Shown: positions 44,401 through 56,790, numbered from the stretch's first letter. The stretch is 64,000 nt of DNA from Papiliotrema nemorosa (GCA_032158125.1 JASKOT010000034.1:62001-126000); one strand, 5' to 3'. Numbers and translations: made by a program. The notes: a model not told the origin generated them from the sequence alone.

Positions 44401-46190
44401 TATTATACGTGTTTGTGCTTGAGTGGGTGGATAATAGTCGAGTTGTGTGCTAGATACAATTGAAGTGAGGGGATGAGGAGGTCAATACCCGGGGAAGGGG
44501 GGTTCTTATACCTCAACATGGGACCGAGTCGACCTTTGACCGTCCGACTTGTTTGGCTTGTTTGAGTAAGAGCCGATGACGATGACAGGTGACCATGTTG
44601 TGTTCCTTTCCGAGGTACCCTTCGTACAACCTTACAGTCTTACCCCATCGCTTAGAAGGCAGTGTCCGTAAACGTTGACCAAAACCCCCGTTGCCCGTTG
44701 ATCCGCAGGAAGAGGTGCGCCTGGACTGATCCGCAGGCGATGATGAAAACTCGCTTGAAGCCCGCCGTTTGGCCCGAGCCCATTCGAGTCATTGGGCGCT
44801 TTGCGTCCTTTCGGCTTGACACAAGAGACACCCTCACTTTGGGGTAGCTGATGAGTCTCAGCGTGGAGAAATGGGGGGCCTCGTTTGTTCTGGGTACGAC
44901 TCCACAGCGGTGGTGTTTGATCTAATGCAATGGGCGGGGATTCTGGACGGTCCATGTCGCATGATCAGCGCATGGGATGAGAGAGACAAAGCGATGTACC
45001 TCAACGGGTAGGGCATTTCCACCACGTTGGTCCCCTCCGAACGTGCGGGGCTGTAGCATGGGCTTCCGATGCAGTCAATTTCGACGCATGATGCACGATG
45101 CACCGGGAGTCTCACCTTGTTTGTACCTTGTTCTCGTTAGCGAACAACGTAGAGTTTGTAAAGGATTGAGTGTGGATGCAGGCGGGTCATATGATCAGCT
45201 CAACAGCGGCGATGCCGGTACATGACAAGAGGAAGAGAAAAATCAACGACGAGCCGTAGTCCCATTATAGAATTCAGAGGTCATGGGCACTACTCCTGAG
45301 GTCTGGATTCATGACAGGAGGCGGATTCATGGCAGGGGGCAATGCCGAAGAACTTGCTTCATCCCGATCCACGAGCAGATCGAGGTCATCTGCAGCGGTG
45401 CATCGCATGGAACGGGCATCTACTGGCGGCGGCGGGTACACGTCTACCCATTTAGCCGGAAAAGGGTCGAGCTCTGTCGCTGCAGACATCTCCCGACTGT
45501 GGTTAGTCCTGGTCTCACAACGACTTTGCATGCATGCGAGTTCGGGCACCATGATGCAGGTGGAGTCAATGATGATGAGTGTGTATGAGACAAGTCGGAG
45601 GTGTTTGCGGAGCGGTGGATGCATCACCCATAGCCATCCAGCAGGCTACGAATGCTCTGCGTCGCCATGACTATACAGCGCTTCTTTGCGCCGATGCGCG
45701 TGGTGGTGTGATTGCAAACGGACAGGCACTGTACCTACAGGTACTCTACGCTACTTTTGCAGCGTCTAAAAGAGTCGCAGCTTCGAGAATGCAGGCGCGG
45801 ACAAGCTGCAGATGCCTTGTCAAGGTCACTCGCTGAGCGGGCATCGTTTGCCGACGGAATGAACATCGACGGCACGGTGCTATTGATGTCGTCCACCCAC
45901 ACAGTCGTACTGACTAATGCATGTCCACTGATCGTTTCCATCCACGAGTTGAGACCCATACTCGCTACTCTGCATGCATGAGCATGCGAGATGTCAGAAC
46001 CTGTATTAGAGTGATCACCCCAAGAGGAATGACGCGCGCGCAGATGACTCGGCGCCCGCGTCACTTTTGGATTTGATTCCCATTCTTCGGTCATCCCATC
46101 CTATCCTACCACTCGAGTCGTTCGACCTCGATCATCGCAGCAAGCCTACTATCATTGAAGGACATTAGGACAGCTCAGACCATCTGAAGC
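44401..46190. other. Long intergenic stretch
   Basis: About 1.8 kb between the divergent lectin and GRAM/VASt genes. Frames up to 117 codons exist (for example the minus frame 45274-45627, which contains MSAATELDPFPAKWVDVYPPPP), but none has a domain or similarity I can support. A small unannotated gene or non-coding RNA could hide here; I see no direct sign of one. Confidence 0.4.
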
Positions 46191-47842
46191 ATGTCAACCT
46201 CCCCCGAGACGTCCCAAACAAGCCTACTTTCACCTAGCGTCCATCGGGCTCGAGGACAATCCGTCCTTTCGGTCCAATCTACCGCATCGTCACAATTCGA
46301 ATCTCCCACTTCGGTCTCGTCAAAACGCCAAAAGGAACTAGAAAAGCATTTCGGGGACGATCTCATCGCACAATGGTCTGAACCTGGTCCTGTCCCCCCC
46401 GACTATCTCACGGTCATCGCTACGCAATCGGGCGATCTACAAGCCAAAGTACTCCTCCATGGTCGACTCTACCTTACGCCGTACCATCTCTGCTTCCGGT
46501 CCAACATCCTAGGCTACAAGACCGAGACTATACATCCTCTTAGTAAACTCCGATCGTTGAAAAAGGGTACAACGGCGAAATGGATCCAGAATGCTATATA
46601 TATCATCGAGGATGATCATGAGGGAGACGATTACATTGGTTATGGAAGTCTGGCAGATCGGAACGCCATGTTTGACAGTATAAAAGAATGCTGGAAGATT
46701 GTCGCACCGGAGAAACATGATGCATGGACGACGAGGGGTAGTGCAGAAACGCTGGGCGGGGACGACGAAGGGGAGCCGTCGGTCAGGGAGAAGGAGACTG
46801 CACAGGCCAGTACGAGTGCACCTGCAGGCTCATCGGGGGAGAAGGAGAGTGTGGAAACGACAGAGTGTACGGGCGAGGATCATTTCGACGAGTTGGCCAT
46901 CGATACGGTAGTTGGAATATCGCTGGATCAGTTGTACAAACTGCTATATCACAATCGAGACTTTATCGAAGACTTTTACAAGAACGATAAAGGCTTGACA
47001 GGTGAGCTGATATAAAGTCTCTTCAATTGACGGTAGACTTCAAAATGAGTGAATGGGATAAGACACCAGAGGGGGATCGGCGGACACTGAATTATGTCAT
47101 GCACATGGTGAGTTGACGTCTCTTGAAGCATATCACCTCGCTTTCGACATCACACCCGTCAAGCAGATCCTGACTAATGTCAGAACAACTCTATCGGTCC
47201 TTCAAAATCAGACTGTAATGGGTCCGAGACGATAGTAGTCTCAGAATCTTCCAAGCGGTATGAGGTTGTTTCTGAGACCCAAACTCCCGGTGTACCTTCT
47301 GGCAAAAAGTGCGCACCTTATGTCTGTTCCGAACAGCTCTCGCTCATTGTAGATTCAAAATACACACACGGACATGTCTCTCAGCGGCCAACTACAAAGG
47401 CCGACCAGGATGCCGCATACACTGTACGACGCAATGCGATTGGTCCTCCTCATCTTGGCTCAAATCGACCATATCTCCCGCCGTGATCAAAGGCCAGAAA
47501 GAACACCATCAACAATTAGTCAAGAAGATCCGGACGTATATCCGGGCTCATCCGGCAGATTTCGGGCGGAAAGAGGGAGAACCAGAATCGGAGGAAGCGG
47601 ACGACGAAGAGGTGGATTCCACCAAGCCGGAAATGACGAGGCGAGGTACGGGGTCCAGCGTGGATAGCGCAGGGGGAGGTGTTTCTGGCGCAGGTGGGGG
47701 CGACGTTATGACTCTTGGAAGGTATGCTCGAGAGAAACCGCAAGAGTTGGCAGCGTTGGTGGTTATTGGTGGATTGGCCATGTTGATCCTGGGGATGCTG
47801 ATGAGGCCGACAGTAGAGGCAGACGTTGTGATCAAATTATAG
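46191..47842 (+). CDS. GRAM and VASt domain protein, Lam/Ltc-type sterol transfer
   Basis: A membrane-anchored lipid-transfer protein of the LAM/StART-like family, which moves sterol at ER contact sites. Exons: 46191-47001, 47037-47107, 47184-47308, 47353-47842; 498 residues. A Ser-rich start leads to a GRAM domain (about 50-165: KELEKHFGDD, AKVLLHGRLYLTPYHLCFRSNILGYKTE, IYIIEDDHEGDDYIGYGSLADRNAMFDSIKECW). An acidic linker follows, then the VASt domain (ISLDQLYKLLYHNRDFIEDFYKND...KFKIHTRTCLS...WLKSTISPAVIKGQKEHHQQLVKKIRTYI). One transmembrane helix sits near the C-terminus (LAALVVIGGLAMLILGMLM). It matches the shorter Lam5/6 type rather than Lam1/3, since no BAR or PH domain is present. Confidence 0.93.
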
Positions 47843-47937
47843 CTCATGATATAGTACGACGATTCGGACAAGATATAATGTAGTAAATGAAATTTCAATC
47901 GCATAATCATGAGATAACGACGAGAAACGTCACTTGA

Positions 47938-48315
47938 TCAGGAAGGACTATCGCGTCGACTGATGTTACGTGAACGCGCTATCGAAAACGTCAAGGTCCA
48001 TCTGAGCATTGGAATCTGGGCCGACTCATCGAGCTCCACAATTTTCCGCGTCTCATTAGGACTTCCCTCAACCTCCGGTTCTGGGCCTTCGTAATTATCT
48101 ATGAGGGTGGTCTTCTCAAGATGGTACTGCCACTGTCTACTACGAAGGTCCACACATTCAAGGGTCAATCTCAAAGGATCATTATGACTTCTTGTCCTCT
48201 AATCAGGTCTACCCTGGACCAGATATACAAGCTTGACAATTCTTGTACAAGCCCGATTCGAGGAAACAAACATTTCCGCTACATCACACTCGCGCGAGGG
48301 ATCTTTCGCAAACAT
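47938..48315 (-). CDS. Small hypothetical protein (doubtful)
   Basis: A possible two-exon gene: an ATG at 48315 gives MFAKDPSRECDVAEMFVSSNRACTR, then a 30- or 39-nt intron removes an in-frame TAG and joins to RLTLECVDLRSRQWQYHL..LIDNYEGPEPEVEGSPNE and ends RNISRRDSPS. No family is recognised. The intron would be very short. Its start codon overlaps that of the opposite-strand model at 48314, so both cannot easily be real. Confidence 0.25.
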
Positions 48316-48638
48316 GTCTGTTAATTTCCACCCACGCACCTATTCAAGTGAGTCCGACCGAACCTAAACCCGACACGGCCATGGATCGTTCTTCCGCAGA
48401 TGGAACTGAACCCTCGACTCGAGCTACCTCCATGAACGAAACCGGATCTCAGCCTCCGTCGGCACAGTCGGAGAGGGGTATCACGAATTGCCAGGATGAA
48501 ACTTTTCAACAGTCCAGGGTGCGTCATGTCAAGTGCGACTGGTGTGAGACGACTTGGTGTTCTAACTCTTCGGGGGGTCAATTGTCGACTTTGGTCGGTG
48601 CTCGATTCAAGGACGGCGAAGGTGATTCGAGTCGATGA
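48314..48638 (+). CDS. Small hypothetical protein with a CxxC pair (doubtful)
   Basis: Exons 48314-48347 and 48400-48638 join in phase to 90 residues; the 52-nt intron has GTGAGT, a CTAAAC branch and CGCAG. The polar N-terminal part is followed by VRHVKCDWCETTWCSNSSGGQL. The Cys-x2-Cys-x-T-x-W..N pattern faintly recalls the C..CGT..W..N core of family copies A and B. It could be a fragment of that family, a small independent gene, or chance. Its ATG overlaps the ATG of the minus-strand model. Confidence 0.3.
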
Positions 48639-49442
48639 CACGTACATGTACTTTGGGAATCTGCTTGGGTGCTCCTTCTGTCCATGGTCTAGGAGGAAGC
48701 GTCTATGCTAAGATTGTTTGATTGCGAACGGCCATGGGAGCGGCCAAACGGCCATGGGAAGAGGGGAGAAGAGATTAGTATACCGATTGGTGATGACTGT
48801 ATCGTAGTGACATGAGATGTAAGACTTTTCACCTAGGTTCAGGGAACTTTTGTGCCAGCCACGATGTGTTAGGCATGAAACATGCGATAAGAATAGGAGA
48901 CGGTTGTCGCTACCACCCACTGTGTTGCAATCGACAAGTTGATACTGTGAGTCTTCAGTCGATGTCACCATGCGCTTTATCGGTAAGATGGGGATGAGGC
49001 AAGGACAAAGATCGAGAAGGAAGTCATGTATCACCTATATCGGACATCGCGACAGATCCACCTCTGTTCCTTGCTCGTCGCAAAGATTTTCCAAGCACGA
49101 AGGCTAGTGACTTCCTGGAGAATAACAGCAGAAGCTTTTCCCGGAAGCCGCTACTCGTCTCCCTGTTCTTTGAACGCTCCACGGGGTTGTCTGATGAATG
49201 GAAGGCTCACCGCCAGTCCCAATTTTGGTCATATCGTGGTCTCTCCTTTGATTTTGTGCTCCAAAGACAAGTGTTCTGAGTCAGCCGTGGACCGCTCATA
49301 TATATCACTGATGTGGGAGGAGTTCCCCTTCTCTCCTCTTCTTTCTCACTAATCACTTTACTAACGGTGCACTCGAATCTCACTCGCTCACTCCGCCCTC
49401 AATACACAACAGCGGAAACATACATAATCCCTCGAACACACC
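48639..49442. other. Intergenic with a likely promoter at its right end
   Basis: No gene is supported. Near the right end a TATA-like run (CATATATATCA, 49297-49307) and a pyrimidine-rich tract (about 49323-49350) precede the ATG at 49443 by 90-145 bp, a normal fungal promoter layout. Confidence 0.4.
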
Positions 49443-49817
49443 ATGTCGACAGAGCTCACGCCCGCCACCGCCACTTCTGCGGCATCGCTTTCAACCAAAT
49501 CGGCAATCACCTTGGGTAGCCACCGATACACCTTGGATGAGTTCTTGACCTTGGCAGCCGACTGCGCAGCCGGAGACCATTACACCTCTCCCCATATCAC
49601 CGGTTCTTGTGACTTGTGCCAAACCTCAAATGGCGACTACCAGCCACCGCCTCAGCTGAACTGGGTGTTCGCCGATCGAGAGCCTCAGAGTACGGTATCG
49701 GTTTCGCAAGCGCCCAAAGCTGCTGGGACACTCTCTGATCCTCTGGCGTGTTCCGAGGAGGATGACAAGGGGGTCTCTAGAGGACGCCAGGCCATCGAGG
49801 CGGATAATCATGAGTGA
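49443..49817 (+). CDS. Small hypothetical protein, single exon
   Basis: An uninterrupted 124-codon frame starting MSTELTPATATSAASLSTK. It contains GSHRYTLDEFLTLAADCAAGDHYTSPHITGSCDLCQTSNGD and then a polar, acidic tail ending EADNHE. No signal peptide, membrane helix or known domain. The support is an ATG in a clean AACACACC context (49434-49442), a TATA-like run and pyrimidine tract upstream, and length; the absence of introns is unusual here. Function unknown. Confidence 0.45.
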   Translation: MSTELTPATATSAASLSTKSAITLGSHRYTLDEFLTLAADCAAGDHYTSPHITGSCDLCQTSNGDYQPPPQLNWVFADREPQSTVSVSQAPKAAGTLSDPLACSEEDDKGVSRGRQAIEADNHE

Positions 49818-50103
49818 GCCTTGTCCTCAAGTCATGTAGAGGCAAGGATTCCGGGATTATGAGTACTTTTTCATGGGTCATCAGACACCACCAGACGAAC
49901 GGAAGTGTCTGCTTGTGTTTTCTCCAATGTGCAGATTCGGCGGCGTTCAGCATTTTCCAGTGTGAGCATTGTACATATGGGTTTTATACATGGTAGACAG
50001 TTACAACTCGCTGCAAAGAAATTGATTGTGCAAACGCACCAGAAATCCTGATATCAGCTATGGATGGATTGACTGGTGCTCACGACTGATATCTGGGCTG
50101 TTG

Positions 50104-51140
50104 TCACGCCAATACCAAAGACCTGCCATTCTCCAGATCCACATACATCCCTCTACCCAGAGCCCTCCCTCCGGCTTCCTTGTCCGCCTCATCCAATACA
50201 TCCTCTACCGTATACACTTTGCGCCTCAACAGCCAGCTGACCAACCCTCCTCCCTTTTTCACCTCATCGTGTGTTCCTATCCAATACTTTCCATCCAGAA
50301 TCTGTTGAGCTTTCAATCCATTCACTGCACCCAGGTTGAGTTGTTGTCCCCAGTCTATACTGATATCGTGTAATCCATGCAGGATCGCCAATGTTTCCAA
50401 TTTGGGCTTGGCCTCAACCACCGAGCTCAATGAATCGGCGTGGATCCCGTGAGGTGTGTATATGAGCGCTTGAGCGGGGGAAGATGGATCAAGTTGGAAA
50501 GCGATGAGAATGGCCGAGTGGTAGTAGAGCGCATCTTGCGTATTCACCACTCTCCCAACTCCTATCCAATCAGGTAACCCTTCCACCTTCTTCCCTAGAT
50601 CCGTCCAATCTGCCTCGGTGCCAGAGAACGTAGGCGTCTCAAACACCTTTTCGAAATGATTCCAGCCCGAAACAAGCGCGGCAGCTTTCGTACTTGCTAT
50701 AACGATCGTCGAAGCCGGAAATTGGATCAATGTCTCTTTATGACAATGATCTGTAAACTCGTGTGAAATGGCTATAGCGTCCACCACGGTAGAATCCCTC
50801 AGGTCGGAGGTGTTGTCTGAGAGCTGCTCGACGGTCCGGCATAACGTTTCGACATCTTCTACGTCGGTGTAGGCAGGTTCGATAGCGTGCCATTGACGAG
50901 AAAACCAACTTGCCACGTCGGATTGAGGCCCCGTGAGCCAGGGGTCAAGGATGATATTGTACCATTTCCGGACAGGCGGCGCGGAGGATGTGGAAGGGAT
51001 GGGGAGTTGAAGTAGCCATGTTGTATCGGCGTTTACTACCTGTCAGCGGGGAGGGCCACAAGCTGCAAAGGCATACAGTGATGTAGGATCGGTTTGTTTG
51101 CCCTGAGAGCCTCAGAGACGATCGTCTCCAGCTCTGTCAT
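50104..51140 (-). CDS. Metallo-beta-lactamase-fold protein with variant metal motif
   Basis: Exons 51140-51077 and 51035-50104 join to 331 residues (start MTELETIVSEALRANKP; end NGRSLVLA). The fold is suggested by the early beta strands (ADTTWLLQLPIP, YNIILDPWLTGPQ), the motif AISHEFTDHCHKETL at about 108-122, PASTIVIASTKAA, and late IYTPHGIHADS and LAILHGLHD. The canonical H-x-H-x-D-H is here H-E-F-T-D-H, so one metal ligand is Phe. Relatives in other fungi are annotated only as beta-lactamase superfamily. The reaction is unknown: it may be a hydrolase with an altered site or a non-catalytic member. Confidence 0.75.
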
Positions 51141-51580
51141 GGATGAATAGGTCGTTGCGGCTGAACGCATCTTGCAGAGATGATGAAGTGGTCTACGAGT
51201 CGAGGTGTGTTGGCTCTAGTCGTCTAGCGAGTTGGAGGTCGATGGTCAAACGAGTCAATGTTGTTCAACGAGATGTAATAGTCCTTGTCACCAACACCAC
51301 AGTCGTCCGAAATCTACTCATGTCATCCTGCCCTTGGCAATCGCCATCAGAGGAGTATCGCCTCGTTGTCGCCGTCGCTGCCCGAGTGGTCGTTGTCGAC
51401 GTTGGAGATGGGTCGAATGACGACATGTAGCTGTAGATCGATCACTCGAGAACACCTCGGTCAATCCCCTCGGTCACCGTTTGCCTTACTCGCACCTAGG
51501 CCTCCTATGGGCAAATGTTGGAGCTGGCTATGAAGAGGAGACTGCGACCAAGAGCATAGGTATACATTGCTAAGTGACCA
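51141..51580. other. Intergenic
   Basis: Upstream of the metallo-beta-lactamase-fold gene and downstream of the ketopantoate reductase gene. Overlapping short plus frames (51143-51533) have no protein similarity I can name. Confidence 0.4.
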
Positions 51581-52765
51581 CTACTTCCCATCGACCTTCT
51601 TCTCCGGATGGGCATTCCCGTAATCGAGCGCTTTCACCAAAGTATACAGCCTGACATTAGCACAAGCCTAGCTCCCTTGATCTTGGCAACTCAAGTCGTC
51701 AACGTAGGCGTTGGCACACCCAGCCTCTTGCCCTCCTTGACGGGTGTACCCAAGATCACTTCCACCTCCATAGGTCTCCCGGCAAAGTTATCAGCCATCA
51801 TACTACTCGGTAAACCCAAGTCTCCAACATCCGTACACTGCTTGATCAATTTCTCCACCGTTCCATCCGGGATTGTCAACCCCTTGGCCTCTGCAACAGC
51901 CTTGACTTCTTCCATGATTGTGTAGCATAACGGGAGGGCAAACTCGGAGGATTCGAAAAACGGATTGGTACGTAGTCGAACGACCGTAGTGAGCGAGTTC
52001 CAACAACAGTTCCAGATGACTTTGACCCATCGTTCGGATTGGATATCCTCCGTGATGACGGGACTACCTTTGCCCGCTTTGAACCATTCGACAAGTTGGG
52101 TAAGTTTGGCTCGTTCTTCTTCACGGGCAGAGGGATCGGTAGATCGATAGTCTACCCCGATAGTCAGGCCTTCTCTGTTGAACTGTTCCGCTCCGGCAGG
52201 TAGATCGCCCTCCTCGGCAAGCGTCCTCCCGCCTGTCCATACCACTGCGGAGATGATGGTGTTGTTGGGGAAAGAGGCGTGTAATGGGTCTTCGGCTCCG
52301 ACTCCATTTTGGAGCAGGACGATGGAAGTTTCGGGGGAAATGACTGGTCGGAGGTGGTCTGACAGGGATGGGGTAGCGTCCAACAAGGCTTTGTTCGCGC
52401 AGAGTACTACGAGTCAGATTTCACACCTGCCACGATTCACCTCTGTCAAGCCACAAGACGGAGGAGGGGTGTCAAATACTCACCATAAGAAAACTTGACA
52501 CCAGCCTTTGCAGCATCTTCCGTCGTCTTCCAAACTATACATCAGATTAACTACCCAGTGAGCCTCACGACTCACCACCGGCAAACTTCAAACTTGCATG
52601 ATCCCCAAAGATGGGACTCTTCAACCTGAACCCCTTTTCTTTTACCGATTGATAATTTGATCGAGCGACAACGTGAACATTGCATTTCTCGCTGAGATGG
52701 AGGATCGAAGCGTAGACACCTCCAATTCCACCTAGTCCGAACAAAAGGACGTTTTCTGTGGACAT
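51581..52765 (-). CDS. 2-dehydropantoate 2-reductase (ketopantoate reductase family)
   Basis: An NADPH-dependent reductase of the ApbA/PanE family, which makes pantoate for vitamin B5 and CoA or acts on related keto acids. Exons 52765-52576, 52534-52484, 52406-51704 and 51650-51581 join to 337 residues. The N-terminus ENVLLFGLGGIGGVYASIL holds the GxGxxG nucleotide site. Then come VVLCANKALLDATP, IVLLQNGVGAEDPLHASFP, ERWVKVIWNCCWNSLTTVVR with the family Lys and Asn, and PSSMMADNFAGRPMEVEVILGTPVKEGKRLGVPTPTL, the most diagnostic block. Fungi often carry several paralogues, so the biosynthetic role is probable but not certain. Confidence 0.92.
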
Positions 52766-53058
52766 GTTCGCAGTGCTTTCGGTAGGGTCAGTGTGCAGAG
52801 TGAATGCAAGTGTATGTAGTGGAAAGATGGAGTTGCGTTGGGATGGGTTGGTCACTCGGTCCAAGGCGGTTCATGGCGGGTCGAAGGCATCTTCGGGCCG
52901 TACTTCACCGGGTTGGACCGAACAACAATCCACCCCTGCCCGATGCAAAAGTCGATGGCAGCCAATGCATTTCGTGCAATTGGACAAGTTACTTGGTCTG
53001 TCGCTGGGATACAACATTCAAGAGCAGTAGGATCACTGCCCAGTCGTTTCAGAACACC

Positions 53059-55530
53059 ATGTCCAGGCTACAAACTTTTTCGCGGTGCGTTCGATCCGCT
53101 TCGAGTTCGTCGGTCGCTAGGAGGAGCATCTCCACACACAAAGCAAACTCCGCCAGGCATGTTCAATACATCGGAGCTGTGAGTTAAAGGCTCGGGTTTA
53201 TTGTATCGACATACTTATTCTAGGCGGCCATCTCTCTGGTTTCATTATACTACCTCACCCCGCGGATCCACCTCGATTCCTCGGTAGCTTTAGTAGACGG
53301 AGACGTCGCGCCTGATCCGATACAAGCCTCGGGTAAAGGTCTCATCCCATTCTCAGAAGTCCAAAAGCACAATACACCGGAAGACTGCTGGGTCGTCATC
53401 GAGGGAAAAGTGTACGATCTAACAGAGGTGAGCAACACTCTCCCCCCGTGCCGACGCTGAAGACAGTTTGCCAAAGAGTCGCATCCGGGTGGATCGGCAC
53501 CTATAAATAGGGTAGCAGGTCGAGATGCCACGGCCATCTTCACACCCATACATCCGCCAGGGACTATCGAGAATGGTCTTCCACCAGAGAGGTGTTTGGG
53601 CATGGTCGATCCCGCTACGTTGCCCGAGATGGTCTCCCCCAAAGCTGCCAGAGAGAGTAAAGAGGAGAGGAAGATCGAGTTGTCTGAGATCATCGGTTTG
53701 CCCGATTTCGATGTGAGTCACTCCTTGCCTGCATTGCGCCCCTATTTGGTGATACATCAATAAGCGGAAGGACTGATTCTCAGGAAGCCGCTAGGAGGGT
53801 GTTGACTAGTAAAGCTTGGGCTTACATGTCTGCTGGCGCAACCGACATGTACAGTGAGTCGCTCCACCCAGTCATCTTCCGGTGGCATGTACTGATGGAC
53901 AGCATTGGATCTGAACAGAAAGTCGTTCAATTGGATCATGTTCCGACCGAGGGTGATGGTCGATGTGGATGTGGTAGATACAAGTACGGAAATGTTGGGT
54001 CACAAGACTTCTTTACCGGTAAGTCGCCTTACTCATGCCAAGATTTCCTTCTCTACCTCACCTCTACTATACAGCTCGCAAGGAGAGCTGGCAAGGGGTA
54101 TGCTCATAGTAGATCTTCCTATGCCCAACTGGAATGGCTGGACTAGCCCATCCGCAAGGCGAACGGCTCCTTTCTGCCGGAGCTGGAGATTGCGATTCGA
54201 TCTACATGGTGAGTCCACCGTCCTGCATAGATATTCTCCCTCCATAGGTGGGGTTTGTCTGACGCTCAGGTCTCGACGAATGCCTCGGCACCGCTGGACG
54301 AGATTATATCCTCCAAAGTCAGAGCGGACCAACCCCTGTTCATGCAGCTTTACGTGGACCGAAATCGATCTAAAACAGAGGCATTGCTGAAGAAGATCAA
54401 TGGGCTAGGGCTGAAAGCGATCTTTGTGACTGTTGATGCTGCCGCGCCGGGGAAGAGGGAAGCAGACGAGAGGAGTAGGGCTGAAGTCGAGCTGGTCAGT
54501 CTGTCCATTTCCTCATCAACCCACCTCGAACCGAGAAAACAGTCCTGGCCAGCTGTGCGAGCAGGTCCTGCGCCCTTATCTCCTCAAATCATCGGCACTC
54601 ACCGGTGAAGGCGCTGACTCCCAGCAATCAGGCGTATCGGGAGGTAAAATCGCATCAGATACAAAAGGAGGTGGGATCGGTCGATCTGTCGGTGGATTCA
54701 TCGACCCAAAATTGTCATGGGACGATATAGCCTGGTTGAGGAAACATACAGATCTGCCCATTGGTCTCAAGGGAGTTCAATGTTTGGAAGACGTCATGAA
54801 GGCTGCTGAACTTGGTGTGGATGCTATCTATCTTTCCAACCATGGGTGAGTCTATCCCTGCTCCCACCCCCCTTTCTCGGTTCTCTCCCATTTGAATTGC
54901 TTTCACCATACCTGAGGGAGTTGGCTGACAAACAGTGGTCGAGCGCTAGATACCGCGCCTCCAGCACTGTACACCTTGTTGGAGGTACACAAACACTGTC
55001 CGGAGATTATGAAGAAATGTGAATTCTACATCGACGGAGGGGTCAGAAGAGGTACAGACGTCGTCAAGGCTGTCTGTCTCGGCGCCAAAGGTGTAGGACT
55101 TGGTCGACCGTTCTTGTATAGCTTGACATATGGCAAAGAAGGGGTGATTCACGGTATCGAGAGTGAGTCATCGGTTCCCCTTACCTTTAGTCATCTTCGC
55201 GCCTGCTCTGCTTAGGTTCCTTCCTTTGTCTCCGTCTAGCTCAAGCATCGGCTACGGTTGGAGAGGGTCGAGGGGTCACACATGACGTGAGGCAAGGCTG
55301 ACGACAGTCCTGCGTGATGAGATCGAGACGACAATGCGGTTGTTAGGAGTGACAAAGATCAGCCAATTAGGTCCCCATCTCGTAAGTGTTACCCAAGTCT
55401 GTCATGATTTTTGAGAGGTTGGGGCTGATCTCTCTAGCTGAATACGAAAGCACTAGATAGTCAGATCTCTGATGGACCGAACTGGGGACCGAATGAGAAG
55501 AGGCTCGGCGAGCAATATTCCAAGCAATAG
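53059..55530 (+). CDS. CYB2: L-lactate dehydrogenase (cytochrome), flavocytochrome b2
   Basis: A mitochondrial enzyme oxidising L-lactate (or a related 2-hydroxy acid) and passing electrons to cytochrome c. Exons: 53059-53178, 53224-53427, 53467-53712, 53784-53853, 53903-54018, 54113-54208, 54270-54494, 54625-54845, 54936-55162, 55308-55381, 55438-55530; all join in phase to 563 residues. An Arg/Ser-rich targeting sequence and one helix ([11 protein letters not shown]) come first. Next is a cytochrome b5 domain with haem ligands His 114 (HPGG) and His 137, then the FMN domain: [59 protein letters not shown], the catalytic His 432 in SNHGGRALD, and [26 protein letters not shown]. The active-site VSTNAS replaces the commoner STLASCS-type block. 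Confidence 0.95.
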
Positions 55531-55747
55531 GAGCAAGGCAGGTGTGCTCATTGATGATATCGCAAGCATTGCGTTGTTCAGTATGAACAGCTGGTTTGGA
55601 CGTCGTATAATTGCTACATGGTCGGATCGATATCTATCAGGGTACATATAAATCTCTAACGATTCTACTTGTTCTTCGTAACTCGTCGTCCTTCTTCTTT
55701 TTCTTGCCCTCCCGCATTTCTTCGCACCATTTCCGCCCTCTATTCGC

Positions 55748-56790
55748 CTAGTGAACACCCTTCCAGCTGTGTCGCTTGGGCAACAACCAAAGAGGGTTGA
55801 TAAAGTTGAAAATGACGACCGCAAAGACCATCATCATACCGTCCAAGAACACCTGGAGATTTTCGGTAGTTGCCAATTTGCTATCCCATCCTTGACTCAA
55901 CTCCACCGACCGGAAGATTCCTCGAACGACAATGGCAATGGAGGAGAAGAGACAACCTCCAAGCATGATCCACCATTTGGTGATGTTTTCCCTCGCTTCG
56001 CTCTGTCCTGCCGCCTCGATGGATTCCTGGCTTTTCGGAGCGACAACATCAGAAGAGACAGGAGCGATGGTGGTTTCTGAATCTCGGTGAAGTACGCCCT
56101 TCGACCCATTGTTGACCTTCTCCATCTCCTTGGTCGCTTGTTTCTCCCGTTTGGCAGCGATCTGTCGTTCTCGGAAGACATAAGCCCGTTTGGCGTTGGC
56201 TCGGAAGATGAAATCAAAGCCGAGAATCACAAAGATGGCCATGGAGATCAACTGGAAGATGATACCAGCAACCATGATATCCGTCGCGGACTGCGTGGGC
56301 GCTCCTTCCCCAGCCGACGAACTGGCCTGTCCACCTCCTACCGCTTGAAGAATCAGAGAAATCACATCGGCGGTGAGGAACACGATAAAGTAGTAGCTGG
56401 GTCGAAGGACGGAGTACTGAGGACCGAGTTTTCGGATGGTGATTCCGAGAATGATATAGTTGTACGCGGAGAAGAAGACGGGAGCCATGATGAGGGTGCA
56501 GATTTGCATGAGGAATGGAGTGAGATTACCGACATTGTAGTGGGACCAAAGACGAGCTGACCATCCGAGGACTTCGATGAGTGCACCAAGGACCAAAGTC
56601 GGGTATACGATCCAGTTTTTCGATCGCCAGCCTTGGATGGAGTGCACGACTGATATGAGTCCTAGCCAAAAGGAGAAGACGAGTGAGACTTACGCGCAGA
56701 GACACCAAAGATCACGATGTATGCGATGGAAGGCGTAAAGCTAGGCGTGTAGCCATAGTTGCCATTGTCAGAGCTGCTCGAGTCGGACAT
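55748..56790 (-). CDS. RTA1-like lipid-translocating exporter (copy 2)
   Basis: Exons 56790-56694 and 56649-55748 join to 332 residues. It is a paralogue of 21560-22660, sharing YGYTPSFTPSIAYIVIFG, EVLGWSARLWSHYNV..PFLMQICTLIMAPVFFSAYNYIILG, LTADVISLILQAVGGGQAS, IIFQLISMAIFVILGFDF, RGIFRSVELSQGW and a basic C-terminal end LPKRHSWKG. Seven hydrophobic segments are visible, with a long charged loop (ERQIAAKREKQATKEMEK) between helices five and six. The intron content differs from copy 1: only one intron remains here against three there. Likely at the plasma membrane; substrate unknown. Confidence 0.93.

Noticed and set aside
54019..54112. Open frame continuing from the flavocytochrome b2 exon through 54019-54170
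   Set aside because: The family block [17 protein letters not shown] starts at 54113 after a normal acceptor, so 54019-54112 is an intron.
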